From an uncultured Clostridia bacterium (GTDB lineage: Bacteria; Bacillota; Clostridia; Christensenellales; Borkfalkiaceae), in the NCBI GenBank assembly GCA_947628505.1, contig CANRAD010000005.1:30831-94830 (forward strand): a stretch of DNA of 64,000 bases, read 5' to 3'. Under the pieces are notes generated by a model that made no database searches, was not told where the DNA came from, and was given only the letters and a program-made list of their open reading frames with translations. A program made the position numbers and the translations under genes. This document shows positions 8,904 through 18,449 of the stretch, piece by piece (positions within the stretch are counted from its first letter, which is position 1; each line of letters opens with the position of its first letter).

Positions 8904-10058
8904 TTATAAATTCAATATTTGTTCGGAAGCAAGCGCCTCGTCCATCAAGGCTTCGACATTGAGCTTGCTCTCTTCTTCCAAAATTACTTTCATTTGCGGT
9001 TTCGTTACCGGGTGTTTGGGAAGAAAAACCGTGCAACAATCTTCATAAGGCTGAATCGAAATCCCGAACGCGCCTATCATTTTGCTTCGCTCTATGATTT
9101 CATCCTTATCGAACCCGCAAAGCGGTCTTAAAACAGGTAAATTGCCGACAACGCTGTCGGACGAATTTATTCCTTCTATCGTCTGGCTTGCCACTTGTCC
9201 CAAACTTTCGCCGGTAATAAGACATTGAGCGCCGCATTTTACAGCCACAGTCTCGGAAATACGCATCATAAAACGCCTTAAAAGCGTAACCATATATTCC
9301 GCATTGCAGTTTTTATGAATTTCTTCCTGTATATGAGTAACCGAAACAATATGGAGTTTTACGCCTCCGGCATATTCCGAAAGTATTTTTACAAGCTCGA
9401 TAACTTTATCGCGCGCTTGCATATTTGTGTAGGGATAGCTATGAAAATGGATACATTCTATATTCATTCCGCGCTTTGCAATCATATAGCCGGCAACCGG
9501 GCTGTCAATACCTCCCGAAACGAGCAAAAGCCCTTTACCGGACGTGCCGACGGGCATTCCCCCCGCGCCCTTGAAAAATGTATTGAAGACAAGCGTTGTA
9601 CCGTTTTCCCGCACATCAATATTAATTATAAATTGCGGATTATGAACGTCTACTTTGATTTCTTTATTTGCGGCCAAAAGTCTGCCGCCTATTTCCGCGC
9701 TTATCTGCATTGAATTGAACTCGAACTTTTTATCGGCCCTATGCGTTTCAACCTTGAAAGTGCCCTTTTCCGAACATACCTGCTCTGCCGCCGAAAAAAT
9801 CAAGTCCATACGGGTTTCCACTTTTAAAGCTACGCTCATCGAATGTATCCCGAAAACTTTCTCAAGTCTTGAAACTATTTCATCCGTTTTGCTTTCGTCA
9901 AAGTTCTCCACAAGGTATCTGCCGCTTTGTCTGTGAACCTCATGCTTTAAGCCTTTAAGCGCTTTTTCGATATTTATGGTAAAAACGCGTTCAAAATAGC
10001 CTCTGTTTTTACCCTTTAAATGAATTTCCGAATATCGGATAATTATCACTTTTTCCAT
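8904..10058 (-). CDS. thiI: tRNA 4-thiouridine sulfurtransferase ThiI
   Basis: Adenylates U8 of tRNA and installs sulfur to give s4U. It starts MEKVIIIRYSEIHLKGKNR, which is the ThiI signature. A THUMP domain covers roughly residues 60-165. The PP-loop ATP-pyrophosphatase motif is SGGIDSPVAG (about 181-190). The C-terminus ends at residue 384 without a rhodanese domain, as in most Firmicutes, where a dedicated cysteine desulfurase delivers sulfur directly. That desulfurase is the gene immediately upstream, 1 nt away. ThiI is the last gene before the terminator, so it is probably transcribed with the arginine genes. Confidence 0.95.
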   Translation of the reverse strand: MEKVIIIRYSEIHLKGKNRGYFERVFTINIEKALKGLKHEVHRQSGRYLVENFDESKTDEIVSRLEKVFGIHSMSVALKVETRMDLIFSAAEQVCSEKGTFKVETHRADKKFEFNSMQISAEIGGRLLAANKEIKVDVHNPQFIINIDVRENGTTLVFNTFFKGAGGMPVGTSGKGLLLVSGGIDSPVAGYMIAKRGMNIECIHFHSYPYTNMQARDKVIELVKILSEYAGGVKLHIVSVTHIQEEIHKNCNAEYMVTLLRRFMMRISETVAVKCGAQCLITGESLGQVASQTIEGINSSDSVVGNLPVLRPLCGFDKDEIIERSKMIGAFGISIQPYEDCCTVFLPKHPVTKPQMKVILEEESKLNVEALMDEALASEQILNL

Positions 10059-10059
10059 A

Positions 10060-11187
10060 TCAGGACATTACTCTCTTTCTGTTTGAAACGATATCATTTA
10101 AAATTCGGGCGGCTTTTATTATCTCTTCTCTGCTGTTTTGCGGTGAAAAACTCAACCTTAAAACGCCGTCGGCGGCCCGTTCCGATAAGCCGCACGCAAG
10201 TATCACGCGCGAATATCTGTTTTTTTCGTTAGACGAACATGCGGAGCCCGTGCCGATAATCACTCCGTTATCGTCGGCTTCATGGAGAATTGTTTCCCCT
10301 CTCACGCCTTCTGCGTAGACAGATAATATATAAGGCGAAGCGGTTTCAGACGACAATATTCCGAAAATCGTCTTATCGAGGTTTTCAATCATTAGCTTTT
10401 TCAGCTCGGAAACATAGTTGTAGTCGTCGTTTAAACTCTGAAATTTTTCTTCGGCCGCATATTCGAAGCACTTTATCGAAAATACGTTTTCAGTGCCGCT
10501 TCGAAGTCCGTTTTCCTGACCGCCGCCGTAAATATATGGTTTAATCTTTAAGCCGCTCTTTTTAATCAGCGCGCCGCAACCTTTGATTCCGCCGATTTTA
10601 TGCGCGCTTACGGAATACATGTCTATGCAATCGCTCAGTCTGAAATCAATTTTCCCGAACGCCTGAACGCCGTCGGAGTGAAACAGCGTATATCTGTTAA
10701 TTTTTTTTACTTCGGCCGCCAGCGATAAAATATCGTTCACTGCTCCGGTTTCGTTGCCCACATGAATGACGGAGACGAGCGAAGTTTTATCGTCTACAAG
10801 GGATAAAAGGCTTTCGGCGTTTACTCCGCCGTCCGGATTAAGCTCGGCATACCGGACTTCCAATCCACGTTGTTTGAGTTCGTTCGCCGCAGAGTATATA
10901 GCCGAATGTTCTCCTTTTGTTATGATGATGTTTCCCCTTTTTCCGCCGCCGAAAACAGCTTGATTATCCGCTTCTGTACCGCCGGAAGTAAAAATAAGCT
11001 CGTATTTTTTGCAGTCGGCAATATGCGACAGAATGTTTTTTCTTGCTTCGCGCAGGCCGAGATTTATATTATAACCTTCCGCATATAAAGCGGAAGGGTT
11101 ATAATAATCTCTATAAAGATATGTTTCGGCTCTTTTTAAGGCCAATTCGTTCGGCTTTGTCGTCGCCGCATTGTCAAGATATATCAT
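10060..11187 (-). CDS. Cysteine desulfurase (NifS/IscS class, ThiI partner)
   Basis: PLP enzyme that takes sulfur from cysteine as an enzyme persulfide. It starts MIYLDNAATTKP, the family N-terminus. The PLP lysine is in VSAHKIGG and the persulfide cysteine in GTGSACSSNEK near residue 312. The 375-residue length is close to the Bacillus NifZ-type enzymes that pair with ThiI. Its ATG overlaps the stop of the carB-dapF gene (TGATG), and its stop is 1 nt from thiI, so it joins the arginine operon to tRNA thiolation. I infer ThiI as the main acceptor; a general Fe-S role is not excluded. Confidence 0.92.
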   Translation of the reverse strand: MIYLDNAATTKPNELALKRAETYLYRDYYNPSALYAEGYNINLGLREARKNILSHIADCKKYELIFTSGGTEADNQAVFGGGKRGNIIITKGEHSAIYSAANELKQRGLEVRYAELNPDGGVNAESLLSLVDDKTSLVSVIHVGNETGAVNDILSLAAEVKKINRYTLFHSDGVQAFGKIDFRLSDCIDMYSVSAHKIGGIKGCGALIKKSGLKIKPYIYGGGQENGLRSGTENVFSIKCFEYAAEEKFQSLNDDYNYVSELKKLMIENLDKTIFGILSSETASPYILSVYAEGVRGETILHEADDNGVIIGTGSACSSNEKNRYSRVILACGLSERAADGVLRLSFSPQNSREEIIKAARILNDIVSNRKRVMS

Positions 11188-14100
11188 CAGATTTCTATTG
11201 TGCCGTCAAAAGAGCACTTTACCGTTCCGTCAAGCTGCACATCGCCGTTTTCGGAATAATTTACAAACAAATCGCCGCCTTTCAGCTTAACTGTAACCGT
11301 TGAAGCATCTAGACATTTGCCCATCTCAACCGCGGCCACGGTAACCGCCGCCGCAGAAGTTCCGCACGAAAGCATCTCGCCGTTCTTTCTGTCCCAAACG
11401 CGCGCTTTTATTGTAAGATTGTTGATTACCCGAACACATTCTACATACGCTTCTTTTGCGCACATTCCGCTGTCGGTAATAAACTGTCCTTCGGTCTCAA
11501 TATCGACATCGTCAACCTTATCGCAGAATATAACGAAATGCGGATTGCCGACGTCTATATACATTGCGTCAATATCAAAATCATATCTCTCTTTAAACCT
11601 TGCTTTATATTGAGATATGGTCTCGTCTTCATTTGTTTTCAAAATTTTGGGCGCGCGAAGATTAATCGATACCGAGCTTGCTTTTCCGTTGAATGAGTTG
11701 ACGGTAAGATTTTTAACTCCGTTGCATGTTTCGATGGAAATATTATCGGAATTGACAATTTTATTATCATATAAATACTTCGCAACGCACCTTACGGGGT
11801 TAGCAGCCATTCCGCCGTCGCTTCCGTCGCTGTTAAACACTCTCACGAGAGCGTCGGCCACTCCGGACTTTTCTATCATGACGATTCCGTCCGCGCCGAT
11901 TGCATAGTGCCTGTCTGAGAAATTTATCGCAAGCGATTCCGGACAAGTAATTTTATTATCCATATTGTCAAAGACAATATAATCGTTGCCGCAGCTATGC
12001 ATCTTGCAGAATTTGAGTTTCATTTTCTCGGTTCTGAGATTATTGATATCAACAAGTTCGGTATTAAACTGATTGTATCTGCCCGCGATAACGTCGGCGA
12101 GCGCGTTGGCCGTATCGAGAGAGGTAAGGACCGTTATGCCGAGCAAAATGGCATGATGATGGAGACTTATATAATTGGTTATAGACTCTATATCGGTTTT
12201 GCCCGTATAAACCACGTAATCGATCTTCCCTTCGTCCATGAGTTTGAATATTTCGGTATTGGTTGAAAGTCTCGCAACTTCCGTGCACTCCAACCCTATA
12301 CTTCTTATTACGTTTGCCGTTCCTTTCGTGGCGTATAAAGTTAAGCCCAAGTCGGCAAATTTTTTCACAATATTTACGATTTCGAATTTGTCCTGATCGT
12401 TTATTGTGAAGTAAATTCCGGAAGGATTCTGCTTAGTGGGATGCTTTACGTTAAATCCGGCGGAAACAAGTCCTTTGAACAGCGCCTCTTCTATGGTTTT
12501 TCCTATGCCGAGGACTTCGCCCGTAGACTTCATTTCCGGACCGAGTTGTGAATTCACGTCGTTCAATTTCTCGAATGAGAACACCGGGACTTTTACCGCG
12601 ACATAGGGCGAATTTCTGTATAATCCCGTTCCGTAACCGAGCTTTTTGAGTTTGGCGCCCATGAGAATTCTCGTTGCGAGGTCGACCATGGGAACGCCCG
12701 TAACTTTGGAAATATATGGAATAGTTCTCGAAGCCCTCGGGTTTACCTCGATTACATACAATTCGTTATGATAAATAAGATACTGTATGTTTATCAATCC
12801 CTTGGTTTTAAGTGAAATAGCAAGTTTTACCGAGATGTCAACCACTTTTCTCAACATTGCGTCGCTGAGATTATACGGAGGATATACGGCAATCGAATCG
12901 CCGCTGTGCACGCCCGCGCGCTCGATATGCTGCATAATGCCGGGAATCAGAACGTCAACGCCGTCGGAAATCGCGTCGACTTCGAGTTCCGTACCCATAA
13001 GATATTTATCGCAGAGCACGGGATTTTCTATTTTTTGCGCGAGAATTACGTCCATATATCTTTCGATATCGTTCTGAGTAAAAGCAATCGTCATATTCTG
13101 GCCGCCGATAACGTACGAAGGCCTCAACAAAACCGGATATCCGAGAGTTTCCGCCGCGTGAACGGCTTCATCCTTACTCATAACTGTGAGACCTTTAGGA
13201 CGCGCGATATCGAACTGTTCCAAAAGTTTGTCGAAACGCTCTCTGTCTTCGGCGAGATCAACGCTGTCTGCCGGCGTTCCGAGTATTCTTATGCCCTTTT
13301 TATCGAGATAACCGCAAAGTTTGATGGCCGTTTGCCCGCCGAAAGTTATAACTACGCCGTAAGGCTTTTCCATATCGATAACGTTCTGAACATCTTCGGG
13401 CGTAAGCGCTTCGAAATAAAGTCTGTCCGCAGTATCGAAATCGGTAGACACCGTTTCGGGGTTATTATTGATGATTATCACTTCGTAGCCGAGGCGCTTC
13501 AATGCCCATACGCAGTGAACCGACGAATAATCGAACTCGATTCCCTGACCTATTCTTATAGGTCCGGAACCTATTACTATTATTCTCCTTTTATTGCTCT
13601 TCGCAACAAAAGGTTTTGCCTCGTCATGCTCGATTTCGTCGTAAGTCGAATAGAAATACGGCGTTTGCGCGGCAAATTCGGCTCCGCAAGTATCAACCAT
13701 CTTAAACACGGCGTTGCGGTGCATCGGCAATTTATGTCCGGAGAGCTTTTCAAGTTCTTTATCGGGATAACCGAGTTTTTTGCCGCGCAAATATTTTTCA
13801 CGGCACAGAGGCTTGTCTTTAATCTCCTTTTCATAATCGGACAGATTTTTGAGCTTATTCAAAAACCATCTGTCTATTTTCGTTATTGAATAAATTTCGT
13901 CTATATCTACTCCGCGTTTAATCGCTTCATAAACGACAAACAGGCGCTCATCGGTTAGTTCGTGGAGTTTATCACATACTTCTTCATACGAAAGTTCCGA
14001 CATTTTCGGCATATTTAGCGTTCCTACGGATATCTCCGCGCCGCGGACGGCTTTCATAATCGCCATCTCGAAGCTCGTGCCGATAGCCATAACTTCGCCG

Positions 14101-15236
14101 GTTGCTTTCATCCTTGTGCCGAGGTTGCGCTTCGCATATAAGAATTTATCGAAAGGCCATTTCGGAAGTTTGACAACCACATAATCAAGCGTAGGCTCGA
14201 AACATGCATACGTTTTGCCCGTAACGTCGTTTTTGATTTCGTCGAGCGTATATCCAAGCGCTATTTTCGTCGCGACCTTGGCTATTGGATATCCGGTAGC
14301 TTTTGACGCAAGCGCAGAAGAACGCGAAACTCTCGGATTGACTTCTATTACCGAATATTCGAACGAATCGGGATTGAGCGCAAATTGGCAATTACATCCG
14401 CCCTCGATTTTGAGTTCACTGATTATATTGAGCGAGGCCGTTCTGAGCATCTGATACTCTTTGTCCGAAAGAGTTACGGCCGGAGCGATAACTATGGAGT
14501 CTCCCGTATGTATGCCGACCGGATCGAAGTTTTCCATCGAGCATACGGTCAACACGTTTCCCGCGCTGTCTCTTAAAACCTCGAATTCGATTTCTTTCCA
14601 ACCGCCTATGTATTTTTCGATGAGAACTTGCGTTATAGGGGAAAGCATCAACCCGTTATGCGAAATCAATTTAAGCTCGTCTTTATCGTGAGCAACGCCG
14701 CCGCCGGCGCCGCCCAACGTATAAGCGGGACGAACGATTACGGGATAGCCGATTTTATCGGCTATTTTAAGGCACTCGTCCACCGAATACGCTATATCCG
14801 AGGGAACAACGGGCTGATTGATTTTCTGCATCGTTTCCTTGAAAAGTTCCCTGTCCTCCGCTCTGTCGATAGATTCCAAGTTGACGCCGATGAGCTTTAC
14901 GCCGTACTCGTCGAGAAATCCGGACTTTGCAAGTTGGCAACCGAGCGTCAAGCCCGTTTGACCGCCCAACGAAGCCAAAAGGCTGTCGGGACGCTCTTTT
15001 ATTATTATTCTTTTCAGTGTGTCGACGGTAAGCGGTTCAAGATAAATCTCGTCCGCAAGCGCACTGTCGGTCATTATCGTTGCGGGATTGGAATTGCACA
15101 GCACGACATTGATGTCAGCGTCTTTAAGCACTCTGCACGCTTGTGCGCCGGCATAATCAAATTCAGCCGCTTGGCCTATTACAATAGGACCTGAACCTAT
15201 GACGAGTACTTTTTTTATATCTTCTCTTTTAGGCAT
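11187..15236 (-). CDS. carB-dapF: Fused carbamoyl-phosphate synthase large subunit and diaminopimelate epimerase
   Basis: Residues 1-1071 are a full-length CarB: two ATP-grasp halves, an oligomerisation domain and the C-terminal MGS-like allosteric domain. With CarA it makes carbamoyl phosphate for arginine and pyrimidines. Residues 1072-1349 are a full-length DapF (278 residues) beginning MKLKFCKMHSCGNDYIVFDN. The join follows ELVDINNLRTEK, with no stop and no frame change. DapF should convert LL- to meso-DAP. Its second catalytic Cys is present (LSCGTSAAA, module residue 220), but the first is replaced: GMAANPVRC stands where EMCGNGxRC is expected (Ala73). The internal ATG at 12023 has a weak GAG upstream, so a separate DapF product is possible. 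Overlaps carA by 8 nt and the desulfurase by 1 nt. Confidence 0.92.
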   Translation of the reverse strand: MPKREDIKKVLVIGSGPIVIGQAAEFDYAGAQACRVLKDADINVVLCNSNPATIMTDSALADEIYLEPLTVDTLKRIIIKERPDSLLASLGGQTGLTLGCQLAKSGFLDEYGVKLIGVNLESIDRAEDRELFKETMQKINQPVVPSDIAYSVDECLKIADKIGYPVIVRPAYTLGGAGGGVAHDKDELKLISHNGLMLSPITQVLIEKYIGGWKEIEFEVLRDSAGNVLTVCSMENFDPVGIHTGDSIVIAPAVTLSDKEYQMLRTASLNIISELKIEGGCNCQFALNPDSFEYSVIEVNPRVSRSSALASKATGYPIAKVATKIALGYTLDEIKNDVTGKTYACFEPTLDYVVVKLPKWPFDKFLYAKRNLGTRMKATGEVMAIGTSFEMAIMKAVRGAEISVGTLNMPKMSELSYEEVCDKLHELTDERLFVVYEAIKRGVDIDEIYSITKIDRWFLNKLKNLSDYEKEIKDKPLCREKYLRGKKLGYPDKELEKLSGHKLPMHRNAVFKMVDTCGAEFAAQTPYFYSTYDEIEHDEAKPFVAKSNKRRIIVIGSGPIRIGQGIEFDYSSVHCVWALKRLGYEVIIINNNPETVSTDFDTADRLYFEALTPEDVQNVIDMEKPYGVVITFGGQTAIKLCGYLDKKGIRILGTPADSVDLAEDRERFDKLLEQFDIARPKGLTVMSKDEAVHAAETLGYPVLLRPSYVIGGQNMTIAFTQNDIERYMDVILAQKIENPVLCDKYLMGTELEVDAISDGVDVLIPGIMQHIERAGVHSGDSIAVYPPYNLSDAMLRKVVDISVKLAISLKTKGLINIQYLIYHNELYVIEVNPRASRTIPYISKVTGVPMVDLATRILMGAKLKKLGYGTGLYRNSPYVAVKVPVFSFEKLNDVNSQLGPEMKSTGEVLGIGKTIEEALFKGLVSAGFNVKHPTKQNPSGIYFTINDQDKFEIVNIVKKFADLGLTLYATKGTANVIRSIGLECTEVARLSTNTEIFKLMDEGKIDYVVYTGKTDIESITNYISLHHHAILLGITVLTSLDTANALADVIAGRYNQFNTELVDINNLRTEKMKLKFCKMHSCGNDYIVFDNMDNKITCPESLAINFSDRHYAIGADGIVMIEKSGVADALVRVFNSDGSDGGMAANPVRCVAKYLYDNKIVNSDNISIETCNGVKNLTVNSFNGKASSVSINLRAPKILKTNEDETISQYKARFKERYDFDIDAMYIDVGNPHFVIFCDKVDDVDIETEGQFITDSGMCAKEAYVECVRVINNLTIKARVWDRKNGEMLSCGTSAAAVTVAAVEMGKCLDASTVTVKLKGGDLFVNYSENGDVQLDGTVKCSFDGTIEI

Positions 15237-16305
15237 TGCGCTTGCTCTCCTTCATATTGTTTATAAATCTATCGAACAAAAACGACGCGTCTTGCGGACC
15301 GCCGCAAGCTTCGGGATGGAACTGCACCGTATAGGCGTTGAGTTGAGGGTAGTCAAATCCTTCGCAAGTATTGTCGTTGGCATTGACATAAGTCAACTTG
15401 CCGACGCCTTCGAGGCTCGAAGAAATAACCTCGTAACCGTGGTTCTGGCTCGAAATATAAACTCTGCCCGTTTCGAGATTTTTGACAGGCTGATTTGCGC
15501 CGCGATGTCCGTATTTCATTTTTCGGGTTTTACCGCCCATTGCCAAGGCAAAAAGCTGATGTCCGAGACATATTCCGAAAATAGGCAACTTGCCGGCAAG
15601 TTTTTTGATATTTTCGATTATCTCAACGTTTTCGGCCGGATCCCCCGGGCCGTTCGTCAACATAAGACCGTCCGGCTCGAAAGCAAGGATTTGCTCTGCG
15701 GTATAGGTTGAGGGAACTTTAATGCAATAGCAACCTCTCTTGACCAATTCGCGCGTTATATTGTCCTTCGCGCCGAAATCCCAAACTACGACTTTAAGAC
15801 CGTCGGGCTCGCCGAAATATTCCACTTTATCGATTGTTACGCTTCTTACCGCGTCTTTGATAACATAACCGTTTATATCGGAAAAATCCGATACTGGCTT
15901 AGAAGTAATCGCCGCGTTCATAACGCCCGCTTCTCTGACTATCTTTGTAAGTTCGCGGGTATCTATACCGTAAATTCCTATAATGTTGTTGTCTTTTAAA
16001 TACTTGTCGAGCGTTTCCTCGCTTCTGAAATTCGAGGGCAAATCGCATTTTTCGCGCACGATATACGCCGAAACCCAAGGTTTCTTGCTCTCCGTGTCCG
16101 GCAAAATCATTCCGTAATTTCCGATCAGCGGAAACGTTTGAGTTACTATCTGGCCATAATAGCTGGGATCGGTCAATGTTTCGATATAACCCGTCATGCC
16201 CGTAGTGAAAACGAGTTCGCCCAACGTCTCGCCTTCGGCGCCGAATCTGTAACCGCGGAATTGTTTACCGTTCTGCAATGTTAAATAAACTCTGCCGTTT
16301 TTCAT
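15229..16305 (-). CDS. carA: Carbamoyl-phosphate synthase small subunit
   Basis: Glutamine amidotransferase subunit that feeds ammonia to CarB. The N-terminal CPSase small domain begins with GRVYLTLQNGKQF. The class I GATase has the catalytic Cys in FGICLGHQLFA (about residue 245) and the His in VQFHPEACGG near residue 330. At 358 residues it is normal. It overlaps the start of carB by 8 nt, consistent with an obligate complex. It lies 24 nt after argF, with AGAGGA about 10 nt before the ATG. Confidence 0.96.
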   Translation of the reverse strand: MKNGRVYLTLQNGKQFRGYRFGAEGETLGELVFTTGMTGYIETLTDPSYYGQIVTQTFPLIGNYGMILPDTESKKPWVSAYIVREKCDLPSNFRSEETLDKYLKDNNIIGIYGIDTRELTKIVREAGVMNAAITSKPVSDFSDINGYVIKDAVRSVTIDKVEYFGEPDGLKVVVWDFGAKDNITRELVKRGCYCIKVPSTYTAEQILAFEPDGLMLTNGPGDPAENVEIIENIKKLAGKLPIFGICLGHQLFALAMGGKTRKMKYGHRGANQPVKNLETGRVYISSQNHGYEVISSSLEGVGKLTYVNANDNTCEGFDYPQLNAYTVQFHPEACGGPQDASFLFDRFINNMKESKRNA

Positions 16306-16329
16306 AATATGAACGTCCTCTGTAGGTTT

Positions 16330-17232
16330 TTATTTAAGTAATTTAACCATTACGGCTTTTTGCGCATGCAATCTGTTCTCCGCCTCGTCAAAAATCTCTT
16401 TCGCGTGATCCTCGAACACTTCGGCCGTAATCTCTTCCCCTCTATGAGCGGGAAGGCAGTGCATAACCATAACGTCGTGTTTTGCATATTTGATATTTTT
16501 ACCGTTTATCTGATAGCCGACAAAATCGTGCTCGCGAACGGCTTTTTCTTTTTCCATTCCCATTGAGGCCCAAACGTCCGTATAAAGAACGTCTGCGCCG
16601 TTTATGGCTTCTTCCACGTCTTCGGTTATCTTAAAGTTGCCGTTTTTCGCTGCCCATTCCATTAAATCCTTATCCGGCTCATAACCTTTGGGGCATGCGA
16701 TTGTAAAAGACATTTCCTGTTTAATTGCGCCGACCATAAGGCTGTTGGCCATATTATTGCCGTCGCCGATATAGGCCATCTTCAAATCTTTGAACGCGCC
16801 TTTATATTCCCTTATTGTCATAAGATCCGCAAGGACTTGACAAGGATGAGCATAATCGGTAAGGCCGTTTATAACCGGTATCGTGCCGTATTTTGCAAGG
16901 TCCTCAACTTCTTTTTGCGCAAAAGTGCGTATCATTATTCCGTCAAGATATCTGGAAAGAACCCTTGCCGTATCCTCTACCGGCTCGCCTCTTCCAATTT
17001 GCAAATCGCTGCTCGAAAGGAACAAACCGTATCCGCCAAGCTCATAAATACCTGTTTCAAACGACACTCTCGTTCGCGTAGAGGCCTTTTGGAAAATCAT
17101 ACCGAGCTTTTTGCCCTTTAAATAGTCGTTTTTTATGCCGTTCTCACGCTCGAATTTAAGCTGGTCGGCAAGATTTAATATCGAGAGAATCTCTTCCCTT
17201 GTCAAATCGGATAATTTCAGTAAATGTCTCAT
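16330..17232 (-). CDS. argF: Ornithine carbamoyltransferase
   Basis: Condenses ornithine with carbamoyl phosphate to citrulline. Motifs: ASTRTRVSFE (carbamoyl phosphate), HPCQVLADL and HCLPAHRGEEI. The LPAH/HCLP segment marks OTCase rather than aspartate carbamoyltransferase. The 300-residue length is standard. It overlaps argD by 4 nt (ATGA), so translation is coupled, and it is followed by the carbamoyl phosphate synthase genes that make its substrate. Confidence 0.96.
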   Translation of the reverse strand: MRHLLKLSDLTREEILSILNLADQLKFERENGIKNDYLKGKKLGMIFQKASTRTRVSFETGIYELGGYGLFLSSSDLQIGRGEPVEDTARVLSRYLDGIMIRTFAQKEVEDLAKYGTIPVINGLTDYAHPCQVLADLMTIREYKGAFKDLKMAYIGDGNNMANSLMVGAIKQEMSFTIACPKGYEPDKDLMEWAAKNGNFKITEDVEEAINGADVLYTDVWASMGMEKEKAVREHDFVGYQINGKNIKYAKHDVMVMHCLPAHRGEEITAEVFEDHAKEIFDEAENRLHAQKAVMVKLLK

Positions 17233-18395
17233 TGTGATATCACCTCGTTAAGAATTTTGAGCGCTTCGTCGATTTCGCTCTTTTTAATGTTGAGCGGCGG
17301 AAGCAAACGCACGTTATTGTGCGCAGTTAAAACTATCAAACCTTTTTGAATACATTTCTCGGCTATCTCTCTCGGCGGTTTATTCGTGCTTATGCCTATC
17401 ATAAGTCCCATACCGCTCACATTGTCGACGTGTTTTATCTTCAAGAGATTTTCTTTGAAATATGCACCTTTGCCCTGCACTTCCAAAAGCAGCGCGTTAT
17501 CGATTCTGTTGATAATGCTGAGAGCGCCCGCACAAGCTACCGGATTCCCGCCGAACGTCGAGCCGTGGTCGCCGAAAGTAAGCGTTTTGCCGCATTTTTC
17601 AAACAACATGCATGCGCCGATCGGAAGTCCGCCGCCTAAGCCCTTGGCCGTTGTAACGATATCCGGGTGAAGTCCGAAGGCCTCGTATGAATAAAGATAT
17701 CCCGTTCTGCCGTTTCCCGTCTGGACTTCGTCGATTATGAGAAGGATATCTCTTTCCTTTGCGAATTTTTCCAGATTTTTCAGAAATTCTCCGTCAAGGT
17801 CGAGAACGCCGCTTTCTCCCTGAATCGTTTCAAGCATTACAGCGCAAGTTTTATCGGTATAATTGGCGAGAACGGACGGCATATTTGCTTCCGCATACCT
17901 GAAACCTTCGAGAAACGGACCGAAATTTTTATGAAAAGCGTCCTGCCCCGTTGCCGAAAGCGTTGCTATGGTTCTGCCGTGAAAAGAATTTTTGAGAGTT
18001 ATTATCTCATATCTTCCTTCGCCGTACTTATCGTGAGAATATTTCCTCGCAGTCTTTATCGCACATTCGTTCGCCTCCGCGCCGCTGTTGGCAAAAAAAA
18101 CTTTTTTCGCGCCCGTTTTAACGCACAACGCTTTTGCGAGTTCGGCCTGAGGTTCGGAATAATAGAGATTGCAGACGTGCTGGATTTTGTCTATCTGAGC
18201 AACCACGGCGCGCTTCCATTCTTCGTCGTTTATGCCGAAAATATTTACGCCTATACCGGTGGCGCAATCAATATATTCCTTACCGTTGATATCTGTAAGT
18301 TTACTGCCGTTACCGCTCGACAGCGCAATATTGTAGCGCGCATATGTATTGGCCACATATTCTTTATCGTCGGCAAATATATCCGCTTTTGACAT
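17229..18395 (-). CDS. argD: Acetylornithine aminotransferase
   Basis: PLP-dependent class III aminotransferase that makes N-acetylornithine from the semialdehyde. The acidic PLP contact is in LLIIDEVQTGNGRTG and the PLP lysine in TTAKGLGGGLPIGA (near residue 240). The 388-residue length fits ArgD. GAGG lies 6 nt before the ATG. A 52-nt gap with a strong AT-rich hairpin separates it from argB upstream, the longest break inside the operon. Related ornithine or GABA aminotransferases are excluded mainly by context. Confidence 0.94.
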   Translation of the reverse strand: MSKADIFADDKEYVANTYARYNIALSSGNGSKLTDINGKEYIDCATGIGVNIFGINDEEWKRAVVAQIDKIQHVCNLYYSEPQAELAKALCVKTGAKKVFFANSGAEANECAIKTARKYSHDKYGEGRYEIITLKNSFHGRTIATLSATGQDAFHKNFGPFLEGFRYAEANMPSVLANYTDKTCAVMLETIQGESGVLDLDGEFLKNLEKFAKERDILLIIDEVQTGNGRTGYLYSYEAFGLHPDIVTTAKGLGGGLPIGACMLFEKCGKTLTFGDHGSTFGGNPVACAGALSIINRIDNALLLEVQGKGAYFKENLLKIKHVDNVSGMGLMIGISTNKPPREIAEKCIQKGLIVLTAHNNVRLLPPLNIKKSEIDEALKILNEVISQ

Positions 18396-18424
18396 TTTGC
18401 ACCTCGTTTATTTATTAAAATAAA

Positions 18425-18449
18425 GACTGATTTAAAAAATAAATCAGTC
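18425..18449 (-). terminator. Candidate attenuator or processing hairpin between argB and argD
   Basis: Minus-strand GACTGATTTA, five T, TAAATCAGTC, then TTTATTTT. The 10-bp perfect stem overlaps the argB stop codon and is followed by a U-rich run. It resembles a weak intrinsic terminator inside the operon. Whether it stops polymerase or only stabilises the upstream RNA is unknown. Confidence 0.5.

Noticed and set aside
12906-13889. 327-codon plus-strand ORF
   Set aside because: Lies fully antisense to the strongly conserved carB; the translation shows no recognisable domain and no ribosome binding site is seen.
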